A stretch of DNA of 64,000 bases from Ooceraea biroi (Eukaryota > Arthropoda > Insecta > Hymenoptera > Formicidae), in assembly GCF_003672135.1 (NCBI RefSeq), contig NC_039507.1, positions 930,001 to 994,000 on the forward strand. Direction: 5' to 3'. Positions 13,091 to 25,496 of the stretch are shown one piece after another. Made by a program: the position numbers and the translations under genes. The stretch's first letter is position 1; the number at the start of each line of letters is the position of its first letter. The notes below the pieces were generated by a model, which was given only the letters and a program-made list of their open reading frames with translations, had not been told where the DNA came from and ran no database searches.

Positions 13091-13258
13091 GTAGGCCGTT
13101 TTTCAACAAACCTGACATTTATAATATAATATCATAATATTGCATTATAAACTATAGTTATATATAGTTACATATATATATGTATATATAACTATAGTTT
13201 ATAATGAAATATTATGATATTATATTATAAATGTCAGGTTTGTTGAAAAACGGCCTAC
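13091..13258. repeat. 168-bp hairpin element abutting the previous one
   Basis: The ends GTAGGCCGTTTTTCAACAAA and its reverse complement ending CGGCCTAC bound an almost perfect palindrome centred on a TATATA tract. There is no coding capacity. Confidence 0.85.
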
Positions 13259-14487
13259 TAACTATGAAATAATTCTCAGAGTATTTAGTCCGTTATTGCC
13301 ATTTAACAATAAGTTAGAGACAGTCCCACTGTTGATTAATGTTGAAACCCATTATCGATAACATAATTTCCGCACTTGTCTGCTCTTGTAGTAACAGTTG
13401 CTTCTTTGATGATTAGTGATTTGACGAGTTATTACGCAACATTATCTGCTTGGGTTTTAAAATTAGGTTTTTGCTGGCTGTTATGTAATAAAATACAATT
13501 TTGTAAATATTTCTTTAATATGAACATAGTTATCATATGTATGTTTTTAGCTTGATAAACTCGTTTCAGTTGAATTCTCGATTTTAAGCAACTTCAACAA
13601 ACAGTTGCTCGTATATTTTATTTTTCAGTTCGTGTTATTGCTAAATGTCAGTGTCCTAATAATCCTGTTTTTATACACAATAACGTCATGCGTGTTGTTC
13701 GCGTCATTGTCATTACTTCCGCGAAAGCGGGTAAACACCGTTATCAAATGGAAAGTGCTTGATTATTTCGATTCACGGTTGCAAGTAGCCACACTTATTG
13801 CCACCACTGAAATCTTAAACAACGGAAATAGCAAAGCATAAAATAATATATTCATAATGTTTCATTATACGCGACAAAGATGATATTTATAGTCGTTTTA
13901 CGCGGATCAAGATTCGAATGTATCATGATTGTTATATGGATATTGGACGTGTATGTAAATATGTAGCAAATTATACAAATATTATTCCAAGCAAATGTGC
14001 AGGCACATTTCATGATATAAGGTATACGCATAATTAACATAAGATTACACATATAACTATACGGAAGACAGTAATTACAATTATAAGGTTAATCGATATA
14101 CGTACAGGACATGCTTCCGCATGCACAGACGTGTAAGAAGTATCGATAAAAAGAGTAAACAGGAGAGTAAACTCGTTCTTCTCATTTCTGAGTTGCACAT
14201 ATAAAAATATATAAATGCAGAAGAAACGCTGAGGAAGCACTGCGTGTGCAAATTTTTATAAAAGCGTTAAGTAAAGCTGACCTAAATACCGTACTTTGAA
14301 CCTTGTTGAGAAATCTCCTCCTTTTTTTCCTCGCGCTAAACGTCCCGAATAAACAATTTTACTGCATTTGCAACTTTCGTGGAATGTTGAAATGCTACGT
14401 TTTACTTGTCAATTTATTCTATTTTAAACGAAATATTTCTCTTAGTGTAGACTTGATGACCTTCCCAAATGTGTATGTTAGTTTAAG
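13259..14487. other. Non-coding stretch
   Basis: No gene is recognised; all open frames are short and lack family similarity or splice context. Confidence 0.4.
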
Positions 14488-14768
14488 AATTAAATAATAG
14501 AATATTTTATTTTCTAGTCCGACTAATCTGGAAATTTATTATGTAAAAAATGTTGTAATTCAGAAAATATTAAAATATTTAACGTTAAAATATTTTAATA
14601 TTCTCTGAATTATAACATTTTTTAATTTATCTGCTTTCTGTTAATTTTAGAAAATTATCTTACTGTTATACTTGATAAGGACCGGAAATTCGGTCGAAAC
14701 GTTGTTATCTTAAGTAATAAGTTGCCAGATTGGTCGGACTAGAAAATACAAGATTCTATTATTTAATT
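14488..14768. mobile_element. MITE with a GATAAGG...GGTCGAAACGT internal motif
   Basis: Terminal inverted repeats of ~35 bp (TCTAGTCCGAC inward; GTCGGACTAGA at the other end). Internal hairpins include AATATTAAAATATTTAACG and its mirror. At 14,671-14,703 it carries CTTGATAAGGACCG followed by CGGTCGAAACGT, a motif shared with the element at 31,826-31,953. Confidence 0.75.
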
Positions 14769-14811
14769 ATCCTAGCGGAACATAACGAACTCTCTGGAAT
14801 TTAAGAATTAA

Positions 14812-14963
14812 CCTAGCAAACACAAAGTAACATAACTGTTAGTTATAATTTCCCACTCATTAATATAAATACAACATATAACGTACATGTTATGCAACAA
14901 TTAAATTGTTGAGTGGAAAATTATAACTAACAGTTATATTACTGTTACTTGGCGTTTGCTGGG
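14812..14963. mobile_element. MITE of the CCCAGCAAACAC family
   Basis: Ends CCTAGCAAACACAAAGTAAC and ...GGCGTTTGCTGGG are inverted repeats that continue inward for about 50 bp (CATAACTGTTAGTTATAATT). Elements at 21,166-21,854 and 30,524-30,624 share the end sequence. Confidence 0.75.
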
Positions 14964-15353
14964 AACTGTTAACAATTCCATTTCATCTTTCTTTCTCATT
15001 TTGCATACTGTTTTTGTCCTTACAGCTAACATAAAATCATAATGGATAAAAATAAAATGATTAGCAAAGAAGGGAGTCCGAAAGAAGCTTTGTATCCCTT
15101 ATTAAAATTCCTGTTAGAAATCCTGGATCAAAAACATGAAATAGACCTCTCATTGATGACGCAATAATATCTCCTTTCTCGATTATCTTAGACTGATTTT
15201 TGTTAAAAACATTAGAGTGAACAGCATGCCGTGTCATATAGTATTTTGTAAACTTTCACTGCTTGAAAATGGCAATATTAACATTAAATATTTAAATATC
15301 TTTCGTTTATGTATCTTAAAATGTTGAGTTTTATATTTGAAATGGCAAACGTA

Positions 15354-15519
15354 AGGGCCTAGACACAATGAGAGGAATAAGGAACACAGAATAGAACATA
15401 AGGAATAAACAAAATTTCGACCAATAGAAAACCATGCATGCATCACCAGTTCACGCATTTTTGTTTATTCCTTATGTTCTATTCTGTGTTCCTTATTCCT
15501 CTCATTGTGTCTGGGCCCT
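15354..15519. repeat. 166-bp hairpin MITE with AGGGCC ends
   Basis: Arms of about 61 bp (AGGGCCTAGACACAATGAGA inward; ...TTGTGTCTGGGCCCT at the other end) are nearly perfect inverted repeats around a ~45-bp loop. No coding capacity. Confidence 0.85.
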
Positions 15520-15950
15520 AAATCTAATGTAATTGCTAGAGTCAGTGAGAAGCAGTTAAAAATTTGCAGTAAAAAGGTTAAATACTTGACACTTTATATA
15601 TATATATATATATATATACACAATATGTTTAAAGGTCGATCGAGCGCGCGGGGTTACACGGTTGGTGTACAACGTAGCCGCTCAAGGCGGTTCGGCAATG
15701 TAGTACAGTCAGGTATAGTGTAGTGTATAACATGACGCGCAGCGACGCGGTCGTGCGGCGATAGAGATTTGTTTGCTCTTGGTTGGCGTTAGTATACACG
15801 CGAGAAACGGAAGTTTCCTCGCTCGGAGTCACTCCTCGTACACATCAGTCTCAATCGAGTTGCTCACGAGAGCGCGTCCTGCAAAGGGAAATCGTGCAAA
15901 TCTCAAGTATTCTCAATTGAATCTCGATCGGCGAGAGAACACGGAACACG

Positions 15951-18900
15951 ATGGCATCGCACGTAATGGATTTTTACAACGGCAAGAACGTGTTTGTGAC
16001 TGGCGGCACCGGCTTCGTCGGGGTTTGCTTGATTGAAAAGCTTTTGCGATGTTGCCCGGACGTGAAAAATATTTACCTGCTAATACGTCCGAAAAAAGGA
16101 AAGGAGATTGCGGAAAGGTTGGAGGAGTTGACGCAAAACTCGGTGGGTAATCTTAGGCGCGGTCGAGAAAATAAAAACCGGTTTTTTTATGCTATCCTCT
16201 CAACGGTATGACCTTTTTTTTTGTTATAGTCGTACGATCGTTTTTCTTTGCACAGGTTTTTAATAGGATGCGAGAGCAAGAACAAACTGATTTATTCAAG
16301 AAGCTGATCCCGATCGCCGGTGACGTCGGCAAGGAGAACCTGGGAATGTCCACGGTAGACCGTGCGACTGTGATAAATACGGTACAAATTGTTTTTCATT
16401 CGGCCGCCACGCTCGATTTCGAAGCCGATCTGAAGAGCACGACAACAATTAATTTACTGGGTACACGCAGGATCGTTCAACTCTGCCGAGACATTAAGGA
16501 TCTCAAGGTTAGTCAGGCAGATGTTCCACTCTCTTATATTGTTAATATACTATTATACTATTGTATATTAATTGTAACTACTAATCTATTGATTAGTCTA
16601 TTATAATTCAATATCATATCTTAGGATTAAAGATACATGATCTATTCTTTGCTGAATTGATGCAATAAATTAGAGAAAAAATGTATGTACTTGTCTCGCT
16701 TGAATATATTGAACCAGTTCAGCAGCTACAAAGAACAGATCAACAGATTTAATGAGAATGCAAATAAAAATATAGCTAAGTCCAGTTGGTTAACTTATTC
16801 AGTATTTATTCTTTAGGCATTGGTACATGTCTCCAGTGCATATGTCAATTCAGTGTTACATGATGTTGATGAGGTAGTGTATCCTGTGTCAATGGATGCA
16901 GATACACTTTTAAACCTGGTCAGTACGCTTGACACTGATGCTATAAATACCAAAACACCAGAAATATTAAAAGGTCACGCAAATCCTTATACATTCACCA
17001 AACACTTGGCTGAACACGAGGTGGCCAATTCAGGACTTCCAGCTGCGATCGTGCGTCCTTCAATGAGTGAGTTTGTTTATGCTTTTATTTGGGCTAGTGT
17101 TTAGTATATTCACTATTTTTCTCTCTGTGTGTATGCGCCATTTGTAATCTACTGAGATTGTCACATTTGCTAATTTAAATCTTTATTTTAACCCTCTGTC
17201 GTCCATCATTTTTTTAACAACGCCATGGTCCCACTGTACACTTGAGTGTTATACATGTATCACTAACACATAACTGCTTTAAAAAATTTGGCAGAATTCC
17301 AGGTGACTCTTTGAACATTCCTGAACATGTTTTGACAGTCGCCAAACCGGAATGATCAATACGTTTTTTTATGAAAAATTGAAATTTGTTGGTGAAATTG
17401 ACCATCGTAGTTTCAGGCGTGTCACTCAAGTGTACAGTTGGACGACGGAGGGTTAAATTTTTAACTAATTTAAATCTGATTTCCTGTATCTAGTAATAGG
17501 GGCATGGAAGGAACCGATTCCAGGATGGACAATATCAAAGAATGGACCACAAGGTTTTCTAATGGGTGCTGGTAAGGGTGTTGTGAGAAGATTGCCAGTT
17601 GCGACCCATCTTGCATACGATTACATTCCAGTAGACATAGTAGTGAACAGCCTTATTGTTGCGGGTTATAACGTCGATCGTGACAGGTGATTCTAAAGAA
17701 AAAATGTTATATGAAATTACTTTAATCTTTTGATTTTTACAGAAAAATTTTATAAAATATATTGCGCGTGCCTTCCTTTCTTAAGCGAAATTATTCATGT
17801 TTCTTGAAATGGCTTGTAATTTTTTTTCAGCGATAAGGAATTGAAAGTGTACCATTGCACATCTAGCACGTGTAATCCTTTTCGATGGAAGACGGTAGAA
17901 GGGTCTGTGAATAATTATTTACGCGCTTATCCGTTACGAAGCGCCGTTTGGTTCCCATATCTCAAGTTTTTACCATCGCTCTTCTTATTTAAAATATCGG
18001 CCATCTTCGTTCACTTTATCCCTGCTTACATCCTGGATACAGTTACTCGATTGTGTGGAGGTCGTCCAATGTAAGCTTCGACTTTTAACACAAAATATGT
18101 AAAAGCTTCCTCCTTTCCATAAATTGTAAAGTATATTTTCTATTTTTTTTTAGTCTCGTTCGTTTGCATACGAACGTCAACAACTCATTAAATCGTTTGG
18201 AGAAATTTATTTTTCAAGAATGGCAATTTAATAATCCACACCTGCTACAACTGCACGAATCGTTGTCTGCGGATGATCAAAAATTATTCACCTTGGACAT
18301 CAGACCGTTGGTTTGGAGAGATTATTTTTTGGACTTGGTACAAGGTGTCAGATTGTATCTTCTTAAAGAGTCTCCGAAATCCTTACCAAAAGCACGTCTC
18401 AAGAATAAAATGTAAGTATATATATTATCAAACATAAAGGGTGTTTTCCAGTAACGACACAGTGCGACACAGTGTATCATTCTATCTTTGTTGTTCGCTG
18501 GTATTGAAAGAAGATAGAATGATATACTGCCCAGCAAACATTTTGGTTGTGGGATGTTGCCAAATGAGAAACAAATGTCGGCAGAACTATAATGCCAAAG
18601 CCAGAGCCTACTGTGTCCTCAGTTGGTCTCCAATATGAACCAAATCTGAGGAACATATTCCACAGTCAAATTGACGACAACATTAGAGCAGATCTGACAA
18701 TAGAACGGTGAAAATGTTGCATATTGACGGAAGTGTGCTAACAGAATTGTAACAAAGTATGTTAACAAAGTATGTTTTCCATTTGCGACCTTTCGGCAAA
18801 CGTAATTTGCCATATTTGCAATTGCAGAAAATGTTATAGGGGTGTGTCGCACTGTGTCGTTGCTGGAAAACACCCATAAATGTGTGTGGTGTGTGTCTTT

Positions 18901-19132
18901 TTAGAGAATTTGTTTCCTCAATACACTCTTATGTTTGAGTGATCTTCCTTTTAACAATGTGATTATTGTTCATACTTGTATGTCTGTTCACAGATTATTG
19001 GTTGCACATCTGGGCTTGCAAGCCGCTCTGTTAGGCTTGTTCTGGTGGCTCGTTAAAGTGTCGTTTGCTACGACATGGACGAAAAGTAGTTTAATTGTAC
19101 CAATAATATATCTCTTGTTCGATCAACTGTGA
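15951..19132 (+). CDS. Fatty acyl-CoA reductase FAR-B (7 exons, 507 aa)
   Basis: Alcohol-forming fatty acyl-CoA reductase. Model: join(15951..16142, 16256..16507, 16817..17066, 17494..17686, 17831..18070, 18154..18411, 18994..19132); all junctions are GT-AG and keep frame. Domains: N-terminal Rossmann reductase (NAD_binding_4) with TGGTGFVG at residues 17-24 and YLLIRPKKG; catalytic Y206-x3-K210 (NPYTFTKHLAE); IVRPSM and GPQGFLMGAGKG further on; then a C-terminal FAR_C (Sterile) domain and a hydrophobic tail (LLGLFWWLVKV), likely anchoring it to ER or peroxisome membrane. Length is typical of insect FARs (~500-530). Start is the ATG at 15,951; a second Met (MDFYNGK) follows five codons later. 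A poly(A) signal AATAAA lies near 19,205. Substrate chain length cannot be read from sequence. Confidence 0.93.
16640..16741. mobile_element. Small MITE in FAR-B intron 2
   Basis: GATCTATTCTTTGCTGAATT at the left is mirrored by AGTTCAGCAGCTACAAAGAA at the right. The same GCTGAA(C)TGGTGCAATA pattern occurs in the elements at 62,860-63,090, so they are one family. Confidence 0.55.
17188..17456. mobile_element. TTAA-flanked MITE in FAR-B intron 3
   Basis: TTAA|CCCTCTGTCGTCC at the left and GGACGACGGAGGG|TTAA at the right. Inner sequence ACACTTGAGTG / CACTCAAGTGT is also inverted. TTAA target duplication is the signature of piggyBac-type transposition. No transposase inside. Confidence 0.7.
18439..18875. 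mobile_element. 437-bp MITE in FAR-B intron 6 with ATAAA target duplication
   Basis: Terminal inverted repeats of ~32 bp begin GGGTGTTTTCCAG and end CTGGAAAACACCC, containing CGACACAGTGCGACAC. Both ends are flanked by ATAAA, a 5-bp duplication. A short internal palindrome (TATCATTCTATCTT ... AAGATAGAATGATA) lies near the left end. Confidence 0.8.
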
Positions 19133-19632
19133 ATGCGATGAATGATATCAAATATTTGCCGACTTACAAAATATTTTTCAATTATGCTATAGAATAGCTT
19201 CGGTAATAAAATATATTAGAGTCATATATACATCTATATATTTATATATTATATGTATCAACATATATCGTATGCATACGCACATATATATGTATAGAGT
19301 GCTATTTAATTAGCCGTCAATCAGCGCCGACGCCGGACGTACGTCAGTGAGCTGCGCGCCTGGTAGTGGTATGTACATGAGTATTCCGCCGCTGCGTTCA
19401 TGCTGTTAAGACAGTCTGTGACTCACAGACGTGTGTACTTCTAAAGAACGGCGCTGATTGGATTGACTTTACTCAATAATTACTACTTTATTAAACATTA
19501 TAGAAAAAAATGGTTCAGGACTTTTCGACTCAGTTTTTCATGTGAAAATAGTGAGCGCGGATTAAATAACACCCTGCGTATATGTATATATATATGTGCG
19601 TATATATGCCGTGTGTCAATACTCTTATTTCT
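19133..19632. other. FAR-B 3' flank
   Basis: Contains the likely FAR-B poly(A) signal near 19,205, a (TA)-rich tract (19,220-19,300), and a weak inverted pair (CAATCAGCGCCG near 19,318; CGGCGCTGATTG near 19,452). No gene. Confidence 0.4.
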
Positions 19633-20071
19633 TTAAGGGGATCCTGGAGTGACCAGGGAATTTTTTCGCGATGGTGCTGCCATTTGCACAATAAAATGCT
19701 TTTTATAAAAATTTCGCAATTTGTGCGCATAAAAGTGAGGCACTTTTGAATGAAGACAGAATAAAGGAATATGAGGCGGCTTTTAGAAATGAATTTAAAA
19801 GTGTAAGAGAAAAGAAAAGAGTGTTTGAAAAGCTTGTATGTATGTATAAGTATGTACAAAATTTTCAAACATGCTTTTCTTTTCTCTTACGCTTCTAAAT
19901 TCATTTCTAAAAGTCGCCTCATATTCCTTCATTCTGTCTTCATTCAAAAGTGCCTCACTTTTGTGCGTACAAATTGCGAAATTTTTATAAAAAGCATTTC
20001 AATTTTAATTTTTATATATGTATGTGTGCAATTGGCAACACTTTTCACTAGGCACTCCAGGATCCCCTTAA
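19633..20071. mobile_element. piggyBac-type MITE (TTAA|GGGGATCCTGGAGTG)
   Basis: Flanked by TTAA at both ends, with inverted ends GGGGATCCTGGAGTG / CACTCCAGGATCCCC and long inner arms (AAGTGAGGCACTTTTGAATG mirrored on the right). The element at 50,836-51,208 shares the TTAA and GGGGA-CTGGAGT ends, so the two form one non-autonomous family. Confidence 0.8.
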
Positions 20072-20758
20072 CGGCGAAAGTTTCTTGTGTGCATTTTTAA
20101 GCGAACACTTGTACTTAATCCAATTGATCAACTATGACAAATTTCGGAGGCAGTCTTAAAAACTAACATGTCATAGACTTTTGCTGCTAATTAGTGAGAA
20201 TATGGCTGACGCGTTCAAACTTGAAAATGCGCATACAATACATTTTCATAACATTCTATTGGTGATATTCTTATATTTTTGGTGTTATGCATAAATGGGT
20301 ATGGGTAATGTAAACAATTGTTTACATTATTAAAGTATTTTATGTATATGCGCGCGCGCGCGCGCGCGTGTGTGTAAGAAATATAAAAAAATTGTTAATA
20401 AACAATTGACAAATTTATAATTAAATATATCCATTATTATATTATAGCTGTATTAGTGATTTGTTAAAAAGAAATGGTATATAAAATATAGTTTGCAAGT
20501 TTACTAGAAAGATTTATGAATTTTTGAATTTATAATAAGAAAATTTTTCATAAAATTTGGTTTATGACACACAATAAATAATTTAATATGGCTGCAACGA
20601 GGAAACAGGGGTGTTTAATAGATCAAATTTAAACCAATTGATTTGCATTATGGAAACTGAAATGAAAAGTTTGGCATTCGCAAAATGAAGCTTTACTTTT
20701 TTTCTTAAATAGAATTTAATTATATATAAATTATATTTAATTATAGACTGATACATTA

Positions 20759-20810
<52 letters not shown>

Positions 20811-21165
20811 TAATGTATCAGTCAATTACTTATTAAGAGATGGTCTCGCGAATCCGGAAATATAGATATTCAAGAGTATATCAACGTATCTTATACGAAA
20901 CTGATGTATTAATTTTATCATTCATACTTGCAACAACATGAGCGTCCACAGGGAGGATGCAAGATCGAGCATTTGCCTCTCCTCCCTGGAATCAGCAAAC
21001 AATTAAAATTAGCAAAAAATAAAAACTTTTTTCTTCCTTGAAATAAGGAAAAAAAGATGCCAGATTACAAACGCACAGCATCTACTTTATTGCAGTGAGA
21101 AAGTTTTTATTACCAAAAGATGCGTAAATTTTTAATTATAAGTATTTTAATTCTAGAAGTAACAT
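20072..21165. other. Non-coding stretch with microsatellites
   Basis: Contains a (CG)n(TG)n run at ~20,349-20,376 and an AT-repeat palindrome at 20,746-20,823 (GACTGATACATTATG at the left mirrored by CATAATGTATCAGTC at the right around ~48 bp of AT). No gene. Confidence 0.5.
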
Positions 21166-21854
21166 CCCAGCAAACACAGTTATATAACAATGATATTGTC
21201 ATAATATAACAGAATGTAACCCGCAATATAACATGTTCGTTACATATAACGTATATGTTAGTTGTAATTTCCCACTCAAACGATATTGCAGTAATATAAC
21301 AATAATATAACATGTTACTAAAATGTTATTTAAATGTTATATAAATGGAATATATATTATTTATTCTTTCTTCCTCTCTCTAGTCTCTACAACTACAGGT
21401 GTATGTTTAATTTATTTTCCTAAACGTTATGTACACGTTCGTACTTTCCTCTTATTTATTATTCGTTCAAAAATGTACCACTTCATCGTAGAAATGGACT
21501 TACGATACAAGTTGTGCCCTGCCGTGATCACCGTTCCTATATATATTTTGTATTATATTTTTCATGCGAGAAACGAAGCCATCTACCAGACAACTCGACA
21601 TCTGAATGTTAAAAATGATATATAACATAGACATAATATGCAAATATTACAGTTATGTAATATCGCATATTTCAGTTATATTACTGTTATATTATTATAA
21701 CCAATGTATAACAGAGCAATATAACAGTTTTATAACGCAGTTATATTGCAGTTACAAAGTAAATTATGCAACCTCAACATTAATAATATATAACAGTTGT
21801 TATATTACGTGTTACTTCTGTGTTATATAATAGTTATATTTTGTGTTTGCTGGG
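21166..21854. mobile_element. 689-bp element of the CCCAGCAAACAC family
   Basis: Begins CCCAGCAAACACAGTTATAT and ends ATTTTGTGTTTGCTGGG. The ends are inverted and match the elements at 14,812 and 30,524. The interior is rich in short ATAACAGT/ATATAAC repeats and carries no recognisable protein. Confidence 0.7.
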
Positions 21855-22488
21855 ATCTTGAATCATGCCCCTCCTTAAAAAAAATCCTGCGGACGCCCAT
21901 GTGCAATAAATATCAAAAATATAAGATCAATATTAGCAATCATTTGCAAGTAGTTAGTAAGTAGTGGGGAACAAAAATTGTGTTTACGTCACATTGACAC
22001 ATTGACGGTCACATGTGCATTTTATCAGCAGCTCCATATGACCATCTTATTTATTCAAACAATCACCAATGCTATCAACAAACATTTTCAACAGATTTTG
22101 GATTAACAAGATACAACATATCCCAAGAGTTGTTGCATTTTAAAGAAGTGGTATGAATTTTCAATTACTTAAAATTCAATTAATCTCAGATCTCATTATA
22201 TGTGTACATATTTTTTATACATACTATGCGATTATTTCTAATGCATTAGAATTTTTAAAATGATTTTTATTATTTCTCTCTTGGAGATACTAAAAAGTTC
22301 TTTGGTACAACATTAGAAAATGTTATAAAATGTGTTTTTATATATTCGTCATAGATCTGCGTGCAAAATAGTGAAAAGTTAAAAAAGGATTATATTTCCA
22401 ATATAGTTTTATACAGAATGTATATGTTTAAATATTATATCATGCCATTAAGTAGGTTATTCGAAATCTCGAAAAACAAGGCATAATA

Positions 22489-23494
22489 ATGTTGGACAAA
22501 GATACTTTTTTCATCACGCAGAAAGCGTGGTGCTGGCGCAGTTTTGTAATGCAACGATTGCGACTTGGCAAATATTTTGGTGCATTTATCATGATATTCA
22601 AAGTATTAAATGACAACAGGAAACACTTCTCGGATCCGAAATTGAAAAATCATATTATAAACGATACATGGAGTAAATACAGCAAAACTCATCAGGAAAA
22701 TATGAAAAGTAAGGGCGTAATCAGTAATATTCTTATTCTATCATTTTAATAGATGATTTGTTTATAGTGACATAACGTAAACGAATTTAATTAACGATAT
22801 ATCGAATTATATAACACGCGTTTTATATCATAATATATTCCAGCATGATATATTCTTGAATGAGCTCGATGCTTAATTGGACTATTTATTTGGATATTAA
22901 TTCATCCAAAGTATCCAAAGAATTTTAATTTAATTAATTTGTCTTACCTGCTACAGAATACTCGGTAGAATATTCAGTACCTTGGAAACAATTCTTCTCT
23001 TTTTCAGAAGTTGCAAAACAAGTGGCTGACCACTACTTGCATGCCAGGTGTGCTACAAGGTCGTGGAGTCATTGGGAAGACCCGTAGTGGTTCATTGCTT
23101 TTTTTATACCGGTGTACCATGGATGGTAAGTAGGAACGTCTCAAATCTCAACTCGAATCCAAACCTGTTTTCTCATAAATATTCAAGACGTTAACGGCGG
23201 ATGCTTGCATAAACTCGAGCAGGGATGACTCTCTGCTATTTTTAGCGAAACTTTAGAAAAGATATGCAAATTCGAAATTACAGGCAAGGATGAAATTGCG
23301 ACAGAACAATTAAGGAGAGGAATGACTCGCTCAATCCCATCGCTATCTGGGGAAAGGATAAAGAGAGAATGGGAGTCTTTAAGAATCCGCTGCCGCCCTC
23401 AAAGTTACTCCCAGCGGGTCCAGCTGCACTGGACGAAGGCGACATGAAGAAAGCCTCAGAAATGATTGTACACTCAGCCGTGCAACAGAGATAA
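22489..23494 (+). pseudogene. Unrecognised spliced gene, apparently broken
   Basis: Not recognised. The first exon (22,489-22,708) encodes residues including KAWCWRSFVMQRLRLGKYFG and ends in an AAAA|GTAAGG donor. A strong acceptor (TCTTTTTCAG) at 23,007 joins in frame to VAKQVADHYLHARCATRSWS and HWEDP, then a TAG; shifting frame by one base continues VVHCFFYTGVPWM. Further on, a frame open from 23,294 to the TAA at 23,494 reads NPIAIWGKDKERMGVFKNPL, PPSKLLPAGPAALDEGDMKK and ends HSAVQQR. The pieces look like one protein whose middle exon carries a 1-bp deletion. It could be a pseudogene, an assembly error, or a real gene with a different exon structure. No function is proposed. Confidence 0.4.
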
Positions 23495-24744
23495 AACCGT
23501 GCTATTCTTGGTGTATGTGTGCATTCGATCAGTTTTGACAATTCTGATCACATCGGAATACAACGATAAAAAATACTGCCGAGTAACATTTCGACTGTCC
23601 CGACGATCCATCAATTCGAATTTTGCGCTCCTCTAAAAGCCCGAGCGGAATTGTCCGTGGTCAGGACTTGCATTCAGATCGTTCTGCTCTTCGCACAGTT
23701 TCATCGGAAATTATTTTAACGGATTGTTTTTCAGTAAGTATCTACATATTTCGTGACGCATGAATCCTTGAATCAGACAACTGACAATGGATGACAATTT
23801 ACTATTCAAATTAAATTCAATAAAAGTAAAAATGCAGAATTTTTTAGAATCTGTTACGATTATTGGAAACAACTAACGACAATTTTCAAGCTGTTACGTT
23901 TTCTTTCGTTTCATTCACTTCATTCACTTGTCTTCATATTTCACGATTTTTTCACTGATACGATTACGTTAGATCCGGCGTATCTCACGCGATATTAGAA
24001 AGAGTAAACTAAGCGTTCAAGTGCATCCATGTGCTCTCCAAATGAGCCACGTTAGACTCAAGGACATAATATTTGCTATAAATATTCCGCAAATATATCT
24101 TCCTACAGTATTTCGCCAGTAGATTTACATTGCGCCAAAGCTTAACCGAATGTATATAACTTTTTACAACTAACATCTTATTTCTCCGCTGTGTACGCCG
24201 CTTGTTCGATAATCTCACAGAGAATTCTTTAGAAGCTATCATTTTTTCTAATATTTTTTTCATTCCTAATTTGCTACATATTTCTTGTTCCGAAAGGGTC
24301 AAGACTTCTCAAACATTCCCCCCACTGTGCTTTGTTTGCAAGCCGACTCTCCTCTCTAATTTGCGCAACGTTCGATTTCGATAGTTAATCTCTGTTACAA
24401 AGCCTGGAAACCTATCGGCAGAAGCGACATGTTTTGGATTTTCTTTCTAATAAATTAACGACCTTTGGGGACACTTGCGATTACGCACTGCATCTCTTTC
24501 CCTGTACGTAAGAGTTTTGTGCGTTATCAAACGTTCTTTTATGGGATTTTTCTTATCAATTTCCCTTTCAATTTTTGCATGCTTCTTTTGTTAGTCCTTG
24601 ATGGCTATCACTAAAGATGCATTAAGAAACATATGGAATTATTTTTTGAGTATTATTGGTGTATCACAGATTTTTGACTCTATTTTCTCTTTTTCTTCAT
24701 TGAAAAAACTTTTTTACAGTTTTTATTCATTAAACATATCGAAA
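23495..24744. other. Upstream region of FAR-C
   Basis: No other gene is supported. A minus-strand open frame at 24,009-24,302 has no family similarity. The FAR-C promoter and 5' UTR should lie here or upstream; no TATA box or unambiguous initiator was identified. Confidence 0.35.
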
Positions 24745-25446
24745 ATGTCATCGATATCCGATTGGTTCTCCAATCGAAGTGTTTTCGTCACTGGAGGTAC
24801 CGGATTTATGGGGAAGATTCTGATATCTAAGCTGCTGTTGAGCTGTCCCAACATTGCCGATATCTTCATAGTAATCCGAAAGAAGAAAGGTGTTGATCCG
24901 CAGACAAGATGGCATTTGATAATGCAGGTATTGCAATCGCTAAATATTGTTTCGCATATTTTTGTTGCAATTGTTAGGCGTTATTAATGCTATGAAAAAA
25001 ATTATTTCAAACAATTATTAGTTGATAAATTATTAGTTGACTCGAGTTTTTTCAAACACGCCATGAATGATCGTTATTACCTCCTATATCTCTAAAATAC
25101 GATCGTATGTGATTTGTTTCGAATTTTTAATCCAAGTAAAGTTTAAGCAAGTATACAATGACTATAATCGAGAAGGAGAAATTCGCCGGATATTTATAAC
25201 GGCGGAAATTCCACATTGCGAAAACAGGGAGAACCCGAGTAGCACAGTGCATTGGCTTTACATTGGGGTAAGAAATGCATTGGCTTTACTAGGGAAAGAA
25301 ATGGTCGATTTATGATTATATATCTTATGTAAATGTAACATATGAATACAACTGTATTTATGTGGGACGTCACGCATTATCGGTACAAGTAGACGTATAA
25401 AAAAAAAAGATTAAGAAAGTGGCACAGATATATGTGCATACTAATA

Positions 25447-25496
<50 letters not shown>

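Noticed and set aside
22489..22749. Reading the first exon at 22,489 as a HARBI1-like transposase fragment (GKYFGAFIMIF, HFSDPK)
   Set aside because: Resemblance is vague and does not extend; the in-frame splice to 23,008 explains the sequence better as an unrelated gene.
24009..24302. 97-codon minus-strand ORF
   Set aside because: No recognisable motif, no promoter or splice context; typical of chance frames in AT-rich DNA.
24598..24744. Upstream in-frame ATG extending FAR-C by 49 residues
   Set aside because: The extra residues do not resemble FAR N-termini, whereas MSSISDWFSNRSVFVTGG aligns with the other copies.
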